A stretch of 64,000 nt of DNA from Streptantibioticus silvisoli (GTDB taxonomy: Bacteria; Actinomycetota; Actinomycetes; Streptomycetales; Streptomycetaceae), in the NCBI RefSeq assembly GCF_027947535.2, contig NZ_JAAGKO020000004.1, positions 62,001-126,000 on the forward strand, read 5' to 3'. Of this stretch, positions 9,024 to 16,397 are shown one piece after another. The translations under genes were made by a program, and so were the position numbers. Numbering within the stretch: the first letter of the stretch is position 1; every line of letters begins with the position of its first letter. The notes below the pieces were generated by a model. The model ran no database searches and was not told where the DNA came from. It was given only the letters and a program-made list of their open reading frames with translations.

Positions 9024-10409
9024 TCAGCCCTTGTCGCGGGCGCGGTGGAAGCGGTCGAGGCCCTCGCCGAGGTCCACCAGTGGGTCGGGGTAGTCCAGGC
9101 GGGAGCGGGTGTCCTTCGGCAGCTTCCACGGGCGGTGCACGGCCGGACCGCCGATCTCGGCAAGTTCCGGTACCCAGCGGCGTACGTAGGTGCCGTCCGC
9201 GTCGAAGCGGCCCGCCTGGGTCAGCGGATTGAGCACCCGGTTGGGCCGGGTGTCGGTGCCGGTCCCGGCCACCCACTGCCAGTTGAGCTGGTTGTTGGCC
9301 ACGTCCCCGTCGACCAGCAGCTCCAGGAAGTGCGCGGCGCCGGCCCGCCAGTCCACGTAGAGCGTCTTGGTCAGGAAGCTGCCGACCAGCAGGCGGCCCC
9401 GGTTGTGCATCCAGCCCTCGTGCCGCAGCTGGCGCATCGCGGCGTCGATGATCGGATAACCGGTCAGCCCGTCCCGCCAGGCGGCCAGCTCCCGCTCGTC
9501 ACCGCGCCAGTGGTCGCCGCGCGAGCGGTAGTCCTCGTGCGACGCCTTCGGCCGCGCCGCCAGCACCTGGTAGTTGAAGTCCCGCCAGGCCAGCTGCCGT
9601 ACGAACGCCTGCGCGCCGCTACCGCCCCGGTCGTCCGCGACCCGTACCAGCTCCACCGGTGACAGGCAGCCGAAGTGCAGGTACGGCGACAGGCGCGACG
9701 TCGCGTCGCCCGCCAGGTCGTCATGGCGGTCGTCGTACTGCGCCATCGCGCCGGCCGCCCAGTGCCGCATCCGCTCCCGCGCCACGCTCTCACCGCCCGC
9801 GCACAGCCCCGGCGACACGTCGCCCGCGACCAGTGACTTCGCGCTCGGCAACGGGTCCGACACCACCGAGTCCGGCACCTCGACCCTGCGCGGGGCGCCG
9901 AGCGGAGCACGGTGGACGCGGTCGCGCCAACGGCGGAAGTACGGCGTGAAGACGGCGAAGTGGTCCTTGGCCGTAGCCCCCGAGCCGGACGGCAGCACGC
10001 CGCCGGGAGGCACGACGGTGACCACCGCGTCGTGCACGGTGAGGGTGCGCCGGGACGCCTCCAGCGCGTCGCGCAGCCGCTGCTCACGCCGCATCGCGTA
10101 CCCGCTGACGCCGGCCGCCACGTGGACCGACCCGGCGTCCACCTCGTCGGCCACCCGGCAGACCTCGTCGACCACCGCGCCCGAGCGGATGATCAGACGA
10201 CCGCCACGCTTGCGCAGTGCGGCGTCCAGATCGTGCAGACAATCGGCCAGGAACGCCGCCCGGTTGGGCACCATGAAGCCGCTGCGGGCCACCCCGGAGT
10301 CGAGCACGAACAACGGCACGATGTTCTCGGCCTCGTCCAGCGCGCCGCGCAGTACCGGCTGGTCGTGCACCCGCAGATCGCCGGTGAACAGCACGACGGA
10401 GGTCCTCAT
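9024..10409 (-). CDS. phr: Deoxyribodipyrimidine photolyase (class I CPD)
   Basis: 461 residues. The N-terminus (MRTSVVLFTGDLRVHDQPVL) is the photolyase antenna domain. The C-terminal FAD-binding domain carries SRLSPYLHFGCLSP, RQLAWRDFNYQ and GYPIIDAAMRQLRHEGWMHN, and ends with the Trp-rich NQLNWQWVAGTGTDTRPNR. It repairs cyclobutane pyrimidine dimers using blue light. The ATG overlaps the upstream gene's stop (ATGA), so it is translated with the NAD-epimerase/DUF2867 gene as a two-gene operon. That pairing is common for bacterial phr genes. Confidence 0.95.
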   Translation of the reverse strand: MRTSVVLFTGDLRVHDQPVLRGALDEAENIVPLFVLDSGVARSGFMVPNRAAFLADCLHDLDAALRKRGGRLIIRSGAVVDEVCRVADEVDAGSVHVAAGVSGYAMRREQRLRDALEASRRTLTVHDAVVTVVPPGGVLPSGSGATAKDHFAVFTPYFRRWRDRVHRAPLGAPRRVEVPDSVVSDPLPSAKSLVAGDVSPGLCAGGESVARERMRHWAAGAMAQYDDRHDDLAGDATSRLSPYLHFGCLSPVELVRVADDRGGSGAQAFVRQLAWRDFNYQVLAARPKASHEDYRSRGDHWRGDERELAAWRDGLTGYPIIDAAMRQLRHEGWMHNRGRLLVGSFLTKTLYVDWRAGAAHFLELLVDGDVANNQLNWQWVAGTGTDTRPNRVLNPLTQAGRFDADGTYVRRWVPELAEIGGPAVHRPWKLPKDTRSRLDYPDPLVDLGEGLDRFHRARDKG

Positions 10410-11950
10410 CGGGCACCACCCCCGCTGCCGCCGCCGGTATACCCGCCGATCCGGCCCGACCTGGCCTGCCGCGCGATGTTGCGTGCCATACCGCCGAAGA
10501 CCCACGCGTGGAACGGCACGATGCTCCACCAGTAGGCGTGCCCCGCCAGCCCGCGCGGGCGGAACAGGGCCCGCTGCCGGTATACGCAACGGCCCGGCCC
10601 GTCGTCCGCCACCGACAGCTCCAGCCACGCCAGGCCCGGCAGCCTCATCTCGGCGCGCAGCCGCAGCAGCCGGCCCGACCGCACCTCCTCGACCCGCCAG
10701 AAGTCCAGCGAGTCGCCGACCCGCAGCCGCCGCGGGTCGCGCCGCCCGCGCCGCAGCCCCACACCGCCCGCCGCCCGGTCCATCCAGCCGCGCACCGCCC
10801 AGGCCAGCGGGAACGAATACCAGCCGTTCTCCCCGCCGATGCCCTCGATGACCTGCCACACCGCCCCAGCGTTCACCGCCACCCGCCGGGCCCGCCGGTC
10901 CTCGTACAGGCTGCCGCCCGACCAGTCAGGATCGGTCGGCAGCGGATCGCTCGGCGCCCCCGGCAGCGCCGCCGACGACCACCGGGTCGCCACGTCCGCG
11001 TCCCGCACCCGCTTCAGCGCCAGCTCCACCGCGTCCCGGAACCCCAGCAGCCCCTCCGGCGGATCGGGCACATAATGCGCGATGTCGTGCTCGCCGCACA
11101 CCACTTCGTGCCGCAGCGACTCCACCAGCGGCCGGGCGATCGACCGCGGTACCGGGGTGACCAGCCCCACCCAGTGACTGGACAGACTCGGGGTGAGCAC
11201 CGGCACCGGCAGGATGGCCCGCCTCGGCAGCCCCGCCACCGCCGCGTAGCCGGCCATCATCTGGCGGTACGTCAACACGTCAGGACCACCCACGTCGAAC
11301 GTGCGGTTGACCTCCGGCGGCAGCTTGGCGGCACCCACGAGGTACCGCAGGACGTCGCGTACCGCGATCGGCTGGATGCGGGTGTTGACCCAGCGCGGCG
11401 TCACCATGGCCGGCAACCGCTCGGTCAGGTACCGCAGCATCTCGAACGACGCCGAACCCGACCCGAGGATCACCGCCGCCCGCAGCTGCGCTGTCGGCAC
11501 GCCGCTCTCCAGCAGGATGCGTCCCACCTCCGCCCGGGACCGCAGGTGTGGCGACAGCTCCCGCTCGGGCACCCCGCCGGGCGTCAGCCCGCCCAGGTAG
11601 ACGATGCGCCCGGTGCCCGCGTCCTTCGCCGCCCCGGCGAACCCCTCCGCCGCCCGCCGGTCGGTCTCCTCGAACCCGGCACCGGCCCCGAGCGCGTGCA
11701 CCAGGAAGTACGCCACCGCCGACCCCTCGAAGGCGGCGGTCAGCGTCTCCGGCCGCGTCACGTCACCGCGCACCACCTCGACGTGCTCCGCCCACGGCTG
11801 GTCCCGCAACCGCCCCGGATCCCGCGCCAGGCACCGCACCCGGTACCCGGCCGCCAGCAACTCCGGCACCAACCGCCCCCCGATGTACCCCGTGGCCCCG
11901 GTGACCAGGCACAACGGCGCCGACTCTGCGGACGGCTGACGTGACACCAT
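10406..11950 (-). CDS. NAD(P)-dependent epimerase/dehydratase with C-terminal DUF2867
   Basis: 514 residues. The N-terminal extended-SDR/NmrA-like Rossmann domain (VTGATGYIGGRLVPELL) spans roughly residues 15-300, and a DUF2867 domain with YSFPLAWAVRGWMDR fills about 330-500. ATG at 11950 was chosen: a purine-rich GGAGAGGGTGG precedes it, and an ATG 36 nt further upstream would add only a weak leader. It precedes phr with a 4-nt overlap. Function is unknown, but this fusion travels with photolyases and light- or stress-induced genes. Confidence 0.88.
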   Translation of the reverse strand: MVSRQPSAESAPLCLVTGATGYIGGRLVPELLAAGYRVRCLARDPGRLRDQPWAEHVEVVRGDVTRPETLTAAFEGSAVAYFLVHALGAGAGFEETDRRAAEGFAGAAKDAGTGRIVYLGGLTPGGVPERELSPHLRSRAEVGRILLESGVPTAQLRAAVILGSGSASFEMLRYLTERLPAMVTPRWVNTRIQPIAVRDVLRYLVGAAKLPPEVNRTFDVGGPDVLTYRQMMAGYAAVAGLPRRAILPVPVLTPSLSSHWVGLVTPVPRSIARPLVESLRHEVVCGEHDIAHYVPDPPEGLLGFRDAVELALKRVRDADVATRWSSAALPGAPSDPLPTDPDWSGGSLYEDRRARRVAVNAGAVWQVIEGIGGENGWYSFPLAWAVRGWMDRAAGGVGLRRGRRDPRRLRVGDSLDFWRVEEVRSGRLLRLRAEMRLPGLAWLELSVADDGPGRCVYRQRALFRPRGLAGHAYWWSIVPFHAWVFGGMARNIARQARSGRIGGYTGGGSGGGAR

Positions 11951-11995
11951 CGGTTTCCACCCTCTCCTCGCCGCGGTTTCGGCCATGACCAGTCA

Positions 11996-12025
11996 TTCGT
12001 AGCCACCGCCCTCCCGGCTGGGCAA
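11996..12025 (-). promoter_or_regulatory. Candidate promoter of the DUF2867-phr operon
   Basis: On the minus strand TTGCCC (12025-12020) and TACGAA (12001-11996) are separated by 18 nt, about 46 nt upstream of the chosen ATG. This is a fair match to a housekeeping promoter. Confidence 0.4.
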
Positions 12026-12458
12026 GCCGCCGTGTACGTCACGATTCCGCCCGGATGGGGGAATCGGCGTACGGGAAATCCGCGTCCTTCGGCATGACGT
12101 CGGAAGGGGGTGGGGCGATCAGGGCTGCGAGGTTGGGCGGCTGGGGGCGGAAAGGGGCGACGGGCGGCGCGGCGGTGCGTCGGCGGCGCTGGGGTTACCG
12201 GTGTGGGGATCAGCGGTGCGGTCGGGGGCTGTGCGGGGCGGAGGGGCGACCGGCGGTGTCGCGGCGCCGGTGCTGGTGCCGGGGCCGAGCGGTGCGGTCG
12301 GGTACCGAGAGGCGTTCGCTGGGCGCCGGGGCGTTCGCGGCGAGCCCGAGCGGTGCCGTGGAGCCGTCGGGCGGTGTGGGGGGAGCGTCCGGAACCGGGG
12401 GGAGCCGCCGGGCGCATGGGTGGCCGGGCGGCCGGGGCAGCGGCGGTGGGGTGCCGTC
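12026..12458. other. Gene-free G-rich intergenic stretch
   Basis: No convincing gene. A short dyad (CGATTCC 12042-12048, GGAATCG 12060-12066) lies 90 nt upstream of the DUF2867 gene. The remainder to about 12450 is GGCGG-rich low complexity with open frames on the plus strand that lack start signals and family features. Confidence 0.6.
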
Positions 12459-12464
12459 TAGGCT
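12459..12464 (+). promoter_or_regulatory. -10 box for a leaderless LLM oxidoreductase mRNA
   Basis: TAGGCT ends 6 nt before the ATG and no ribosome binding site is present, so transcription probably starts at the A of the start codon. No good -35 is seen. Confidence 0.45.
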
Positions 12465-12470
12465 CCTGCC

Positions 12471-13379
12471 ATGACCACTTCGCTGCGTCTGAGCGCTCTC
12501 ATCCTGCCCGTCCGACGCTGGGGGGCGGGTGGCCGTGACCAGTGGCGTCACGCCGAGGACCTGGGCTTCCACGCCGCGTACACCTACGACCACCTGTCGT
12601 GGCGCAGCTTCCGCGACCGGACGTGGTTCGGCGCCCTGCCGACCCTGACCGCCGCGGCCGGTGTGACCGAACGGCTGCGCCTCGGCACCCTCGTCACCTC
12701 ACCGAACTTCCGTCACCCGGTGACCCTCGCGAAGGAACTGCTCACCCTCGACGACCTGTCCGACGGCCGGATCACGCTCGGGATCGGTGCGGGCGGCAAC
12801 GGCTTCGACGCCACGGTCCTCGGCCAGGAGGCGTGGAGCCCCCGCGAACGCGCCGACCGCTTCGCCGAGTTCGTGCCGCTGCTCGACCGGCTGCTGACCG
12901 AACCGGCCGTGACCCACACCGGCGCTTACTACTCCGCCGACGAGGCCCGCAACATCCCCGGTTGCGTCCAGCGCCCCCGCCTCCCCTTCGCCATCGCCGC
13001 GACGGGCCCGCGCGGACTGAAGCTCACCGCCCGCCACGGCCAGGCGTGGGTGACCACCGGAGACCCCCGTCTCGCCGACACCGGCACGCCCGAGCAGTCC
13101 CGCGCCGCCATCCGCGACCAGCTCGACCGCCTCGGTGACGCCTGCGCCGCCGTCGACCGGGACCCCGGCACCGTCGGCCGGATCCTCCTCACCGGCTTCA
13201 CCCCGGAACGCGCCCGCATCCTCGACTCGGTGGAGGCGTTCGCCGACTTCGCCGGCCACCACGCCGCGCTTGGCATCGATGAGATCGTCCTGCACGCCCC
13301 CATCCCCGACTCCGACTTCGCCGTCGACCAGCAGGTCTTCGACCGCATCGCCACGGAGACCCTCGGCCGCCTTGGGTGA
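12471..13379 (+). CDS. LLM-class flavin-dependent (probably F420) oxidoreductase
   Basis: 302 residues with the luciferase-like monooxygenase TIM barrel. It begins with a beta strand (LRLSALILPV) and continues with AEDLGFHAAYTYDHL, TERLRLGTLVTSPNFRHPV and DGRITLGIGAGG, typical of the F420-dependent LLM family of actinobacteria. It would transfer hydride between F420 (or FMN) and an unidentified substrate. It appears monocistronic, with a probable leaderless transcript, and converges on the MerR gene. Confidence 0.9.
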   Translation: MTTSLRLSALILPVRRWGAGGRDQWRHAEDLGFHAAYTYDHLSWRSFRDRTWFGALPTLTAAAGVTERLRLGTLVTSPNFRHPVTLAKELLTLDDLSDGRITLGIGAGGNGFDATVLGQEAWSPRERADRFAEFVPLLDRLLTEPAVTHTGAYYSADEARNIPGCVQRPRLPFAIAATGPRGLKLTARHGQAWVTTGDPRLADTGTPEQSRAAIRDQLDRLGDACAAVDRDPGTVGRILLTGFTPERARILDSVEAFADFAGHHAALGIDEIVLHAPIPDSDFAVDQQVFDRIATETLGRLG

Positions 13380-13626
13380 GGTGGGGGGTGGGCGGCGTGG
13401 CATGGGGTGAGGTGGCGTGGGGCTTGAGCCGATCTTCCTCGGCGGGCCGAGGCCGGTCTTCTTAATCGGGATCGGGGGCGGCCGGGGTCGGGGTCGGGGT
13501 CGAGGCTGGGGCCAGGAGCCGGGGCCGGGGCCGGGAGGCCGGGGGCGGCGGCCGAGCCGAGGTTGAGGTCGGGGCAATGAGCCGGAGTCGGGGCCGGAGT
13601 CGGTCGGTGGCTGGTGCGCCGCAGGC

Positions 13627-13701
13627 CGGTCTCCACCCTTGGGTGGAGACCGTGTCCGCAACTCCGAGGTGAATCCACCCAGATGTCCACCCTGGGGTGG
13701 A
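13627..13701. promoter_or_regulatory. Two GGGTGGA palindromes, candidate MerR-type operators
   Basis: A perfect 12-bp-arm palindrome (CGGTCTCCACCC at 13627-13638, GGGTGGAGACCG at 13641-13652) lies 54 bp from a second one (TCCACCC 13686-13692, GGGTGGA 13695-13701). An extra half-site TCCACCC sits at 13674. Palindromes of this type are typical of MerR-family operators. The first could alternatively be a bidirectional terminator between the convergent genes. The preceding 13380-13620 is G-rich low complexity. Confidence 0.55.
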
Positions 13702-13723
13702 TCTGTCCTCGGAGTCCGCTTTC

Positions 13724-13729
13724 TAGTCT
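13724..13729 (+). promoter_or_regulatory. Rightward -10 box pointing into the 3' end of the MerR gene
   Basis: TAGTCT lies 6 nt before an ATG at 13736, the layout of other leaderless genes in the window, and 22 nt after the second palindrome. Transcription would run antisense into the merR gene. No convincing protein follows. Confidence 0.35.
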
Positions 13730-13822
13730 TGCGCCATGAATACGGAAACGGGGACAGCCCCGAAGAACACGGTCAGTGCCGGTGCTACGCGCGGCGACGA
13801 CGCGGCGGCCCGCCGGCTGCCG

Positions 13823-14923
13823 TCAGACTCCGCCCGGGGGCGCAGCGCCTTGATCCGTCGCATCCTCAAGGCCCTCCGCGGCCAGCGAGTCCATGACGCG
13901 GGCCCGGACCTCCCGTTCGGCCGCGGCGGCGATGAACGTGGAGGCACGACGCCCGCCGACCAGCGCCCGCACCGCCCGCACCGTCGAGGCCGGCAGCAGG
14001 ACGCCGACCTGGTCACCGTCCCCCTCACCGGTAGCACCGGAGGATTGAACGGACGCCGGCCGGCCGTCGAACCGCCGCACGTCGACCTGGCGGACGCTGT
14101 CCGCAGAGTGAGAGCCCTCGGTCGGCGCTGGAGCCGGAGGGCCGGCCGGGGCAGGCGCGGAAGTGGGGAGCGCGGCGGGGGCGTCGTCGCCGTCGCCGAG
14201 GTGCCGCTGCATCATGCGGGTGGTCAACGTGTGCATGGCGCGGGCGAGTTCGGCGTCGATGGTCTGCTGCGCGAGCGGGCGCAGCCGCCGGACGAGGGAG
14301 GCGGCCTCCGTCGCCTCCGCATCGGTGGGAGTGTGGTCGAGGAAGCGCTGGAAGACGTACTCGACGGTGAACTCCATGAACCGCTCTGCGATGTGCTCGA
14401 CGTGCCCCCGCAGTTCCCACAGATGCGTGGCGATCGCTGGCAACGGCACACCGGCGGCGTGGAGTTCCGCGGCGACGGTCAGCTCCTGGGGGCTGGGGAC
14501 CAGGAACTCCTCGGCGTCGTCCTCAGCGGCTCCGGGGATCGCCTCCAGCACGCCGAAGGCGACGGCCTCGTTGACGGCGTTGTCGTCCCGGCCGCCGAAG
14601 ATCGCGGTCAGCTGGGCCCGGCTGACGCGGACCGGGCGTTCGCTGGACCAGGGCTGGTTCATCTCGTCCGCCAGACCGAGTACGCCGTCCAGCCCGGTGC
14701 CGGAGTCCCGTGCCTCCAGGAGTTCCTTGATGCTGGCCAGGGTGTAGCCGCGTTCCAGCAGGTCGGCTATCTGCCGCAGCCGGGCGAGGTGCACCGGGCC
14801 GTAGACGTTGGCCCGCCCGCGCCGTCCGGGTTTGGGGAGCAGGCCGCGGTCCTGGTACCCCCGGATGGTGCGGACCGTGGTGCCGCTCTCGCGGGCCAGG
14901 TCCTCGATGCGGTAGGCCTCCAT
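13823..14923 (-). CDS. MerR-family transcriptional regulator
   Basis: 366 residues. The N-terminal winged helix (YRIEDLARESGTTVRTIRGYQDRGLLP) and effector-side helices (LERGYTLASIKELLEAR) are standard MerR. The middle is a helical domain of about 150 residues without a cobalamin-binding or cysteine metal motif. The last 120 residues contain an Ala/Pro-rich linker and a terminal segment VGVLLPASTVRAVRALV that looks like a separate small domain. It is 33 nt downstream of the metal-dependent hydrolase gene, so both are probably one operon. GGAGAA precedes the ATG. The ligand is unknown. Confidence 0.88.
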   Translation of the reverse strand: MEAYRIEDLARESGTTVRTIRGYQDRGLLPKPGRRGRANVYGPVHLARLRQIADLLERGYTLASIKELLEARDSGTGLDGVLGLADEMNQPWSSERPVRVSRAQLTAIFGGRDDNAVNEAVAFGVLEAIPGAAEDDAEEFLVPSPQELTVAAELHAAGVPLPAIATHLWELRGHVEHIAERFMEFTVEYVFQRFLDHTPTDAEATEAASLVRRLRPLAQQTIDAELARAMHTLTTRMMQRHLGDGDDAPAALPTSAPAPAGPPAPAPTEGSHSADSVRQVDVRRFDGRPASVQSSGATGEGDGDQVGVLLPASTVRAVRALVGGRRASTFIAAAAEREVRARVMDSLAAEGLEDATDQGAAPPGGV

Positions 14924-14956
14924 GACCGTGTTCCGTTCTCCTGTCCGCGTGGCCGG

Positions 14957-15868
14957 CTAGAAGGTCGCGGGCCGTCCGGCCCGGGTGGCCGCGCGGCGGG
15001 CGGCGGGGGACTTGGCCAGGTACTGCACGGCCAGGTCGAGCGAACCTTCCTGGGAGGGATGGTACGACCGCCGCAGGTAGCGGGGGATCGCCGAACCCAG
15101 CGCGCGCCAGCTCGGCAGCAGTCCCTTGGCGATCGCCCGGTTGTGCTCGCGCAGCGAATACCGCAGGGTGCCGCGCAGTTGGGGGTCGTTGCGTATCAGG
15201 TAGGCGGTGCCGTAGACACACAGCCACAGAAGCACCGGCGCTGTCAGGGCCATGCCTTCCACACGGCGCACGTAGCGCGGCAGGGGGCGCCCACCGGCGT
15301 GCTGGTAGAGGTCGAACGCGACGGAGCGGTGTTCGACCTCCTCGGCGCCGTGCCAGCGCAGCAGGTCCAGCATCGCCGGATCGCTCCCCGCGTCGTCCAG
15401 CGCACCGGCGTGCAGCACCCAGTCGCCCAGCACCGCGGTGAACTGCTCGACGGCCGCCACCACCGCCAGCCGTACCTTGAGCCATTCGCGCCGGGACAGC
15501 GGCAGGCCGGCGGGCGGACGGTCACCCAGCAGGACGTTGAAGATCCAGTCGACGTGCCGGGTGTACGGGCGGGTGTCCAGCCCCTGCGCGGCCAGGTGGT
15601 CGAGGACATGGGAATGCTGGACGCTGTGGGTCGATTCCTGGCCCATGAATCCGTGGACCTCGGACCGCAGCCGTGCGTCCGTCACCAGGGGAGCGGCCTC
15701 CTTGATGACCTTGACGAACCAGCGTTCCCCGGCCGGCAGCAGCAGATGCAGCACGTTGATGACATGGGTGGCGGTGGGCTCATCCGTGATCCAGTGCAGC
15801 GGCGTGTCACTGAAGTCGAAGGCCACGCGGCGTGGCGTTATGGGGTGATGCGATGAAGGGGTGGCCAT
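14957..15868 (-). CDS. Metal-dependent hydrolase-like protein (PF10118 type)
   Basis: 303 residues. His/Glu-rich helices are conserved: GERWFVKVIKE, FMGQESTHSVQHSHV and WHGAEEVEHRSVAFDLYQH. They resemble the predicted di-metal all-helical family annotated as metal-dependent hydrolases (PF10118). The EEVEHRS and ExxH pairs are likely iron or manganese ligands, so a ferritin-like oxygenase function is also conceivable. GGAGGACC precedes the ATG. It is first gene of an operon with the MerR regulator. Confidence 0.82.
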   Translation of the reverse strand: MATPSSHHPITPRRVAFDFSDTPLHWITDEPTATHVINVLHLLLPAGERWFVKVIKEAAPLVTDARLRSEVHGFMGQESTHSVQHSHVLDHLAAQGLDTRPYTRHVDWIFNVLLGDRPPAGLPLSRREWLKVRLAVVAAVEQFTAVLGDWVLHAGALDDAGSDPAMLDLLRWHGAEEVEHRSVAFDLYQHAGGRPLPRYVRRVEGMALTAPVLLWLCVYGTAYLIRNDPQLRGTLRYSLREHNRAIAKGLLPSWRALGSAIPRYLRRSYHPSQEGSLDLAVQYLAKSPAARRAATRAGRPATF

Positions 15869-15896
15869 GGTGCGGTCCTCCGTCGACCGTGCGATG

Positions 15897-15916
15897 ACGG
15901 TGTCCCGGGACGCCGT
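15897..15916. promoter_or_regulatory. 20-bp dyad upstream of the hydrolase-merR operon
   Basis: ACGGTGTCCC at 15897-15906 and GGGACGCCGT at 15907-15916 form a palindrome with a single mismatched pair, 28 nt upstream of the hydrolase ATG. It is a plausible autoregulatory operator. Confidence 0.45.
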
Positions 15917-15963
15917 CGGATGTGCGGGAGAGGGGGCTGGACGCCGACAGGTCGCGGACCGAC

Positions 15964-16281
15964 GGCAACCGGCTGAGCGGCGACCGTCGCGGCGGTGACC
16001 AGCTGAGCCGGAACCGGGTCAGCAGCCACCGGATCAGTGACGACTGCATCGGGAGCAAGCGCCTCAGCGGCAACCGGATCAGCGGCAAGCGCCTCAGCGG
16101 CAACCGGATCACCGGCGAGTGCCTCAGTGGCAACCGGAGCGGGGGCTCAAGTGCCTCGGGGTAACCAGCTGAGCCGGAACCGGATCAGCGGTAACCGGCT
16201 GAGAGGCAACCGGACCGGCAAGCGCCGGAGCGGCAACCGGCTCGGTGGTAACCGTCTGGACAGCAACCGCAGCAACCGCAG
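15964..16281 (+). repeat. 15-bp tandem array encoding pentapeptide-like units
   Basis: Twelve 15-bp units with consensus GGCAACCGGMTSAGC run without gaps from 15964 to 16143. After a 1-bp phase slip about seven more follow from 16160, some shortened to 12 bp. Read rightward the units spell GNRLS/GNRIS/GKRLS pentads. The phase slip and a stop at 16162-16164 break the frame, and no start signal precedes it. The rest of 15917-16397 has no gene. Confidence 0.8.
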
Positions 16282-16397
16282 CAATGACAAACGGAGTTCG
16301 GTGACCGGAGTGGTGGGCTCGGGCGGTGGTGCCGGCGGGGCGGGTGGCCGGTGGTGGCGCGGTGTGGCGTGACCGGGCGCCGCGGTGGCGGGCGGGG

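Noticed and set aside
12055-12538. Plus-strand open frames before the LLM oxidoreductase.
   Set aside because: They derive from GGCGG-rich DNA, lack ribosome binding sites and run into a real gene in another frame.
13823-14923. MerR regulator as a light-sensing LitR/CarH protein, given the photolyases nearby.
   Set aside because: No cobalamin-binding motif is visible in its C-terminal part.
13736-15856. Long plus-strand open frame (about 706 codons) over the MerR and hydrolase genes.
   Set aside because: It is the antisense shadow of two genes with clear family motifs; its sequence is Gly/Arg/Pro-rich without domains. Only its first codons lie outside merR.
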